Origin: an uncultured Ruminococcus sp. | GTDB lineage: Bacteria; Bacillota; Clostridia; Lachnospirales; Lachnospiraceae | DNA length: 7,117 nucleotides | Reading direction: 5' to 3' | NCBI GenBank assembly: GCA_900553885.1 | Contig: USFD01000126.1 | Span: 1-7,117, forward strand | Part shown: positions 5,861 to 7,117 of the stretch, piece by piece | Layout of the letters: every line of letters begins with the position of its first letter | Position numbering within the stretch: the first letter of the stretch is position 1 | Program-made: the position numbers and the translations under genes | Notes under the pieces: generated by a model | Seen by the model: only the letters and a program-made list of their open reading frames with translations | Database searches by the model: none | Told to the model about the DNA's origin: nothing

Positions 5861-6976
5861 ATGAGTAAGGCATTTGGAATTGTTAATTTTGCCGGCAACC
5901 ACATTCAGGTGGACGGCCTTCAGGCATATCGTCCTGTAGGAGCATTTTCTTTCCTCGGAAGATATCGTGTAATAGATTTTCCGATCTCTAACATGAGCAA
6001 CAGCGGGATTGACACGATCCAGGTATATATCAGAAGAAAACCCCGGTCCCTGACGGAACATCTGGGAACCGGCCGCCACTATAACATTAACTCAAAGCGC
6101 GGAAAACTTCATATATTATATACAGAATCCAACATGGTAAGCGATATCTACAATACAGATATTGCCGCATATATCGAAAATATTGATGTACTCAACAGCG
6201 TGCCTTATCCTTATGTGGTAATCGCACCAAGCTATATGGTTTATACGGCTGACTACAGCAGCCTGCTGAAGACACACATCGAATCAGGCGCTGACATTAC
6301 TCTGATGTACCACTCTGTAGACAATGCAAAAGAAGAATTCTTAAGCTGCTACACACTGGACATCAACCGTCAGAAAGGTGTGGACGCCATCCAGCCGAAT
6401 CGCGGAAATGCAAAAAATAAAAATATTTTCATGGATACCTATGTAATGAAAAAAGAGCTCTTCCTGGATCTGGTAAGCAAAGCGCACAAGATGTCCGCTA
6501 TGTACTCTCTTGTTGATATTGTGGACGAAGCATGCCAGGAACTGGATGTACGTGCTGTTCCCCATCGCGGATACTTTGCATCCATTACAGACTTCAAGAG
6601 CTACTATGATGCCAATATGTCATTGATCGATCTGAAGAATGCTACAACTCTTTTCGTAAATGACTGGCCGATTTACACACGTACCAACGATTCCTGCCCG
6701 ACACAGTATTTCGAAGGGAGCTCTGTAAAGTCTTCCGTTGTATCCAACGGATGTCTGATCGAAGGCACCATCGAGAACTCCGTAATCGGAAGAGGCTGTG
6801 TAATCAAGGAAGGCGCTGTTATTAAAAACTGCGTTATCTCATCCGATGTTATAATCGGAAAAGGTGTACATGCGGAAAATCTGGTCGTGGACAAACACGC
6901 AAAACTGATCCGCGGCAAGAGAATTATCGCTTCCCCGGACAAACCCGGATACATCAAACGAGGCGATACCCTGTAA
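5861..6976 (+). CDS. glgD: GlgD, non-catalytic regulatory subunit of ADP-glucose pyrophosphorylase
   Basis: A 371-residue paralogue of GlgC. The shared core is clear at GRYRVIDFPISNMSNSGID (34-52 region), in GFIR-free alignment with GlgC GKYRIIDFPLSNCANSGID, and in the C-terminal beta-helix (about 280-360). The catalytic features are lost: the GGRGTRL loop is replaced by AGNHIQVDGL (11-20), LSGDHIYKMNY by APSYMVYTADY (122-132) so the catalytic Asp is missing, and the FEEKP Lys motif is absent. In Firmicutes, GlgD is known to have little or no activity alone and to alter the kinetics of GlgC in a mixed complex, so this is the expected state and not decay. AAGGGGG, ending 9 nt before the ATG, lies inside the end of glgC, and the genes are one base apart, consistent with co-transcription and co-translation. 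Confidence 0.95.
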   Translation: MSKAFGIVNFAGNHIQVDGLQAYRPVGAFSFLGRYRVIDFPISNMSNSGIDTIQVYIRRKPRSLTEHLGTGRHYNINSKRGKLHILYTESNMVSDIYNTDIAAYIENIDVLNSVPYPYVVIAPSYMVYTADYSSLLKTHIESGADITLMYHSVDNAKEEFLSCYTLDINRQKGVDAIQPNRGNAKNKNIFMDTYVMKKELFLDLVSKAHKMSAMYSLVDIVDEACQELDVRAVPHRGYFASITDFKSYYDANMSLIDLKNATTLFVNDWPIYTRTNDSCPTQYFEGSSVKSSVVSNGCLIEGTIENSVIGRGCVIKEGAVIKNCVISSDVIIGKGVHAENLVVDKHAKLIRGKRIIASPDKPGYIKRGDTL

Positions 6977-6992
6977 TTCGGATTTGCCGAAT
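6976..6992 (+). other. Small hairpin directly after glgD
   Basis: ATTCGG and CCGAAT form a perfect 6-bp stem around the loop ATTTG, starting on the last base of the glgD stop codon. No run of T follows (GAAATCTC), so it is not a standard intrinsic terminator. A near copy lies after the ABC operon at 41-56 on the minus strand. It may stabilise the mRNA end or be a small dispersed repeat. Confidence 0.5.
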
Positions 6993-7117
6993 GAAATCTC
7001 TGACAGCAGGAACGGAAAACAGAAGATAGAAAAGTTTTTGTAAGACGGATTCAGAAGAAGAGGACAGGGAATTCTGATTCCGTTCCATGAGTTAAGAAAA
7101 ATAACAGAACCTGAGAA
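6993..7117. other. Region downstream of glgD, no gene
   Basis: No open frame with a ribosome site is visible; the ATG at 7087 meets a stop after two codons. The stretch contains inverted repeats that compete with each other: 7045-7056 pairs with 7072-7083 (11 of 12), while 7009-7017 pairs perfectly with 7078-7086. No T tract follows within the window. It could be the leader of a gene beyond the edge or the end of the glgCD transcript. Confidence 0.45.
7045..7083. repeat. Imperfect inverted repeat, 12-nt arms
   Basis: ACGGATTCAGAA (7045-7056) and TTCTGATTCCGT (7072-7083) are complementary at 11 of 12 positions with a 15-nt spacer. As RNA this makes a solid stem-loop; as DNA it is too widely spaced for a simple operator. 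Its right arm is shared with a second possible pairing to 7009-7017. Confidence 0.55.

Overview
The window looks like chromosomal DNA of a low-to-mid GC Firmicute, most likely a gut clostridium of the Lachnospiraceae type. This rests on the separate glgC and glgD genes (a Firmicutes arrangement), strong AGGAGG-type ribosome binding sites, sigma-A-type promoters and the style of the ABC exporter pair. It is an inference from gene content; genus and species cannot be fixed from the sequence alone. No rRNA, tRNA, CRISPR array, insertion sequence or phage gene was seen.

Left part (62-4431, minus strand). This is a compact three-gene operon read right to left: a MarR-family repressor (3742-4239), then two half-size ABC exporter subunits of 577 and 653 residues. 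Each gene overlaps the next by 8 nt, so translation is probably coupled. The motifs of the two ABC proteins complement each other as in heterodimeric exporters (TM287/288, BmrCD, LmrCD). The 577-residue subunit has Asp in place of the catalytic Glu and Gln in place of the switch His. The 653-residue subunit keeps both but has a changed signature motif. The operon has a near-consensus promoter (TTGACA, 17 bp, TACTAT) with an imperfect palindrome over the predicted transcription start, which is a good candidate for a MarR autoregulatory operator. Between the start site and the repressor gene lies an unusually GC-rich, hairpin-prone leader of about 157 nt with a possible 35-codon reading frame. 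It could be an attenuator, but this is unproven.

Middle (4432-4719). This AT-rich divergent intergenic region carries the marR-operon promoter at its left edge and the glgC promoter (TGGAAA, 17 bp, TATAAT) at its right edge.

Right part (4720-6976, plus strand). glgC and glgD are separated by one base. GlgC has all the hallmarks of a catalytic ADP-glucose pyrophosphorylase. GlgD is a paralogue that has lost the nucleotide-binding loop and catalytic residues and probably serves as the regulatory subunit. Together they would make ADP-glucose for glycogen synthesis. No other glycogen gene is in the window.

The last 141 bases hold no gene, but they carry a small hairpin after glgD and a set of competing inverted repeats. 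The first 61 bases lie downstream of the ABC operon and show no clear terminator. No wholly new system is evident. The best leads are the structured leader and operator of the marR-ABC operon, and a 16-nt hairpin-forming motif found just after the last gene of both operons.
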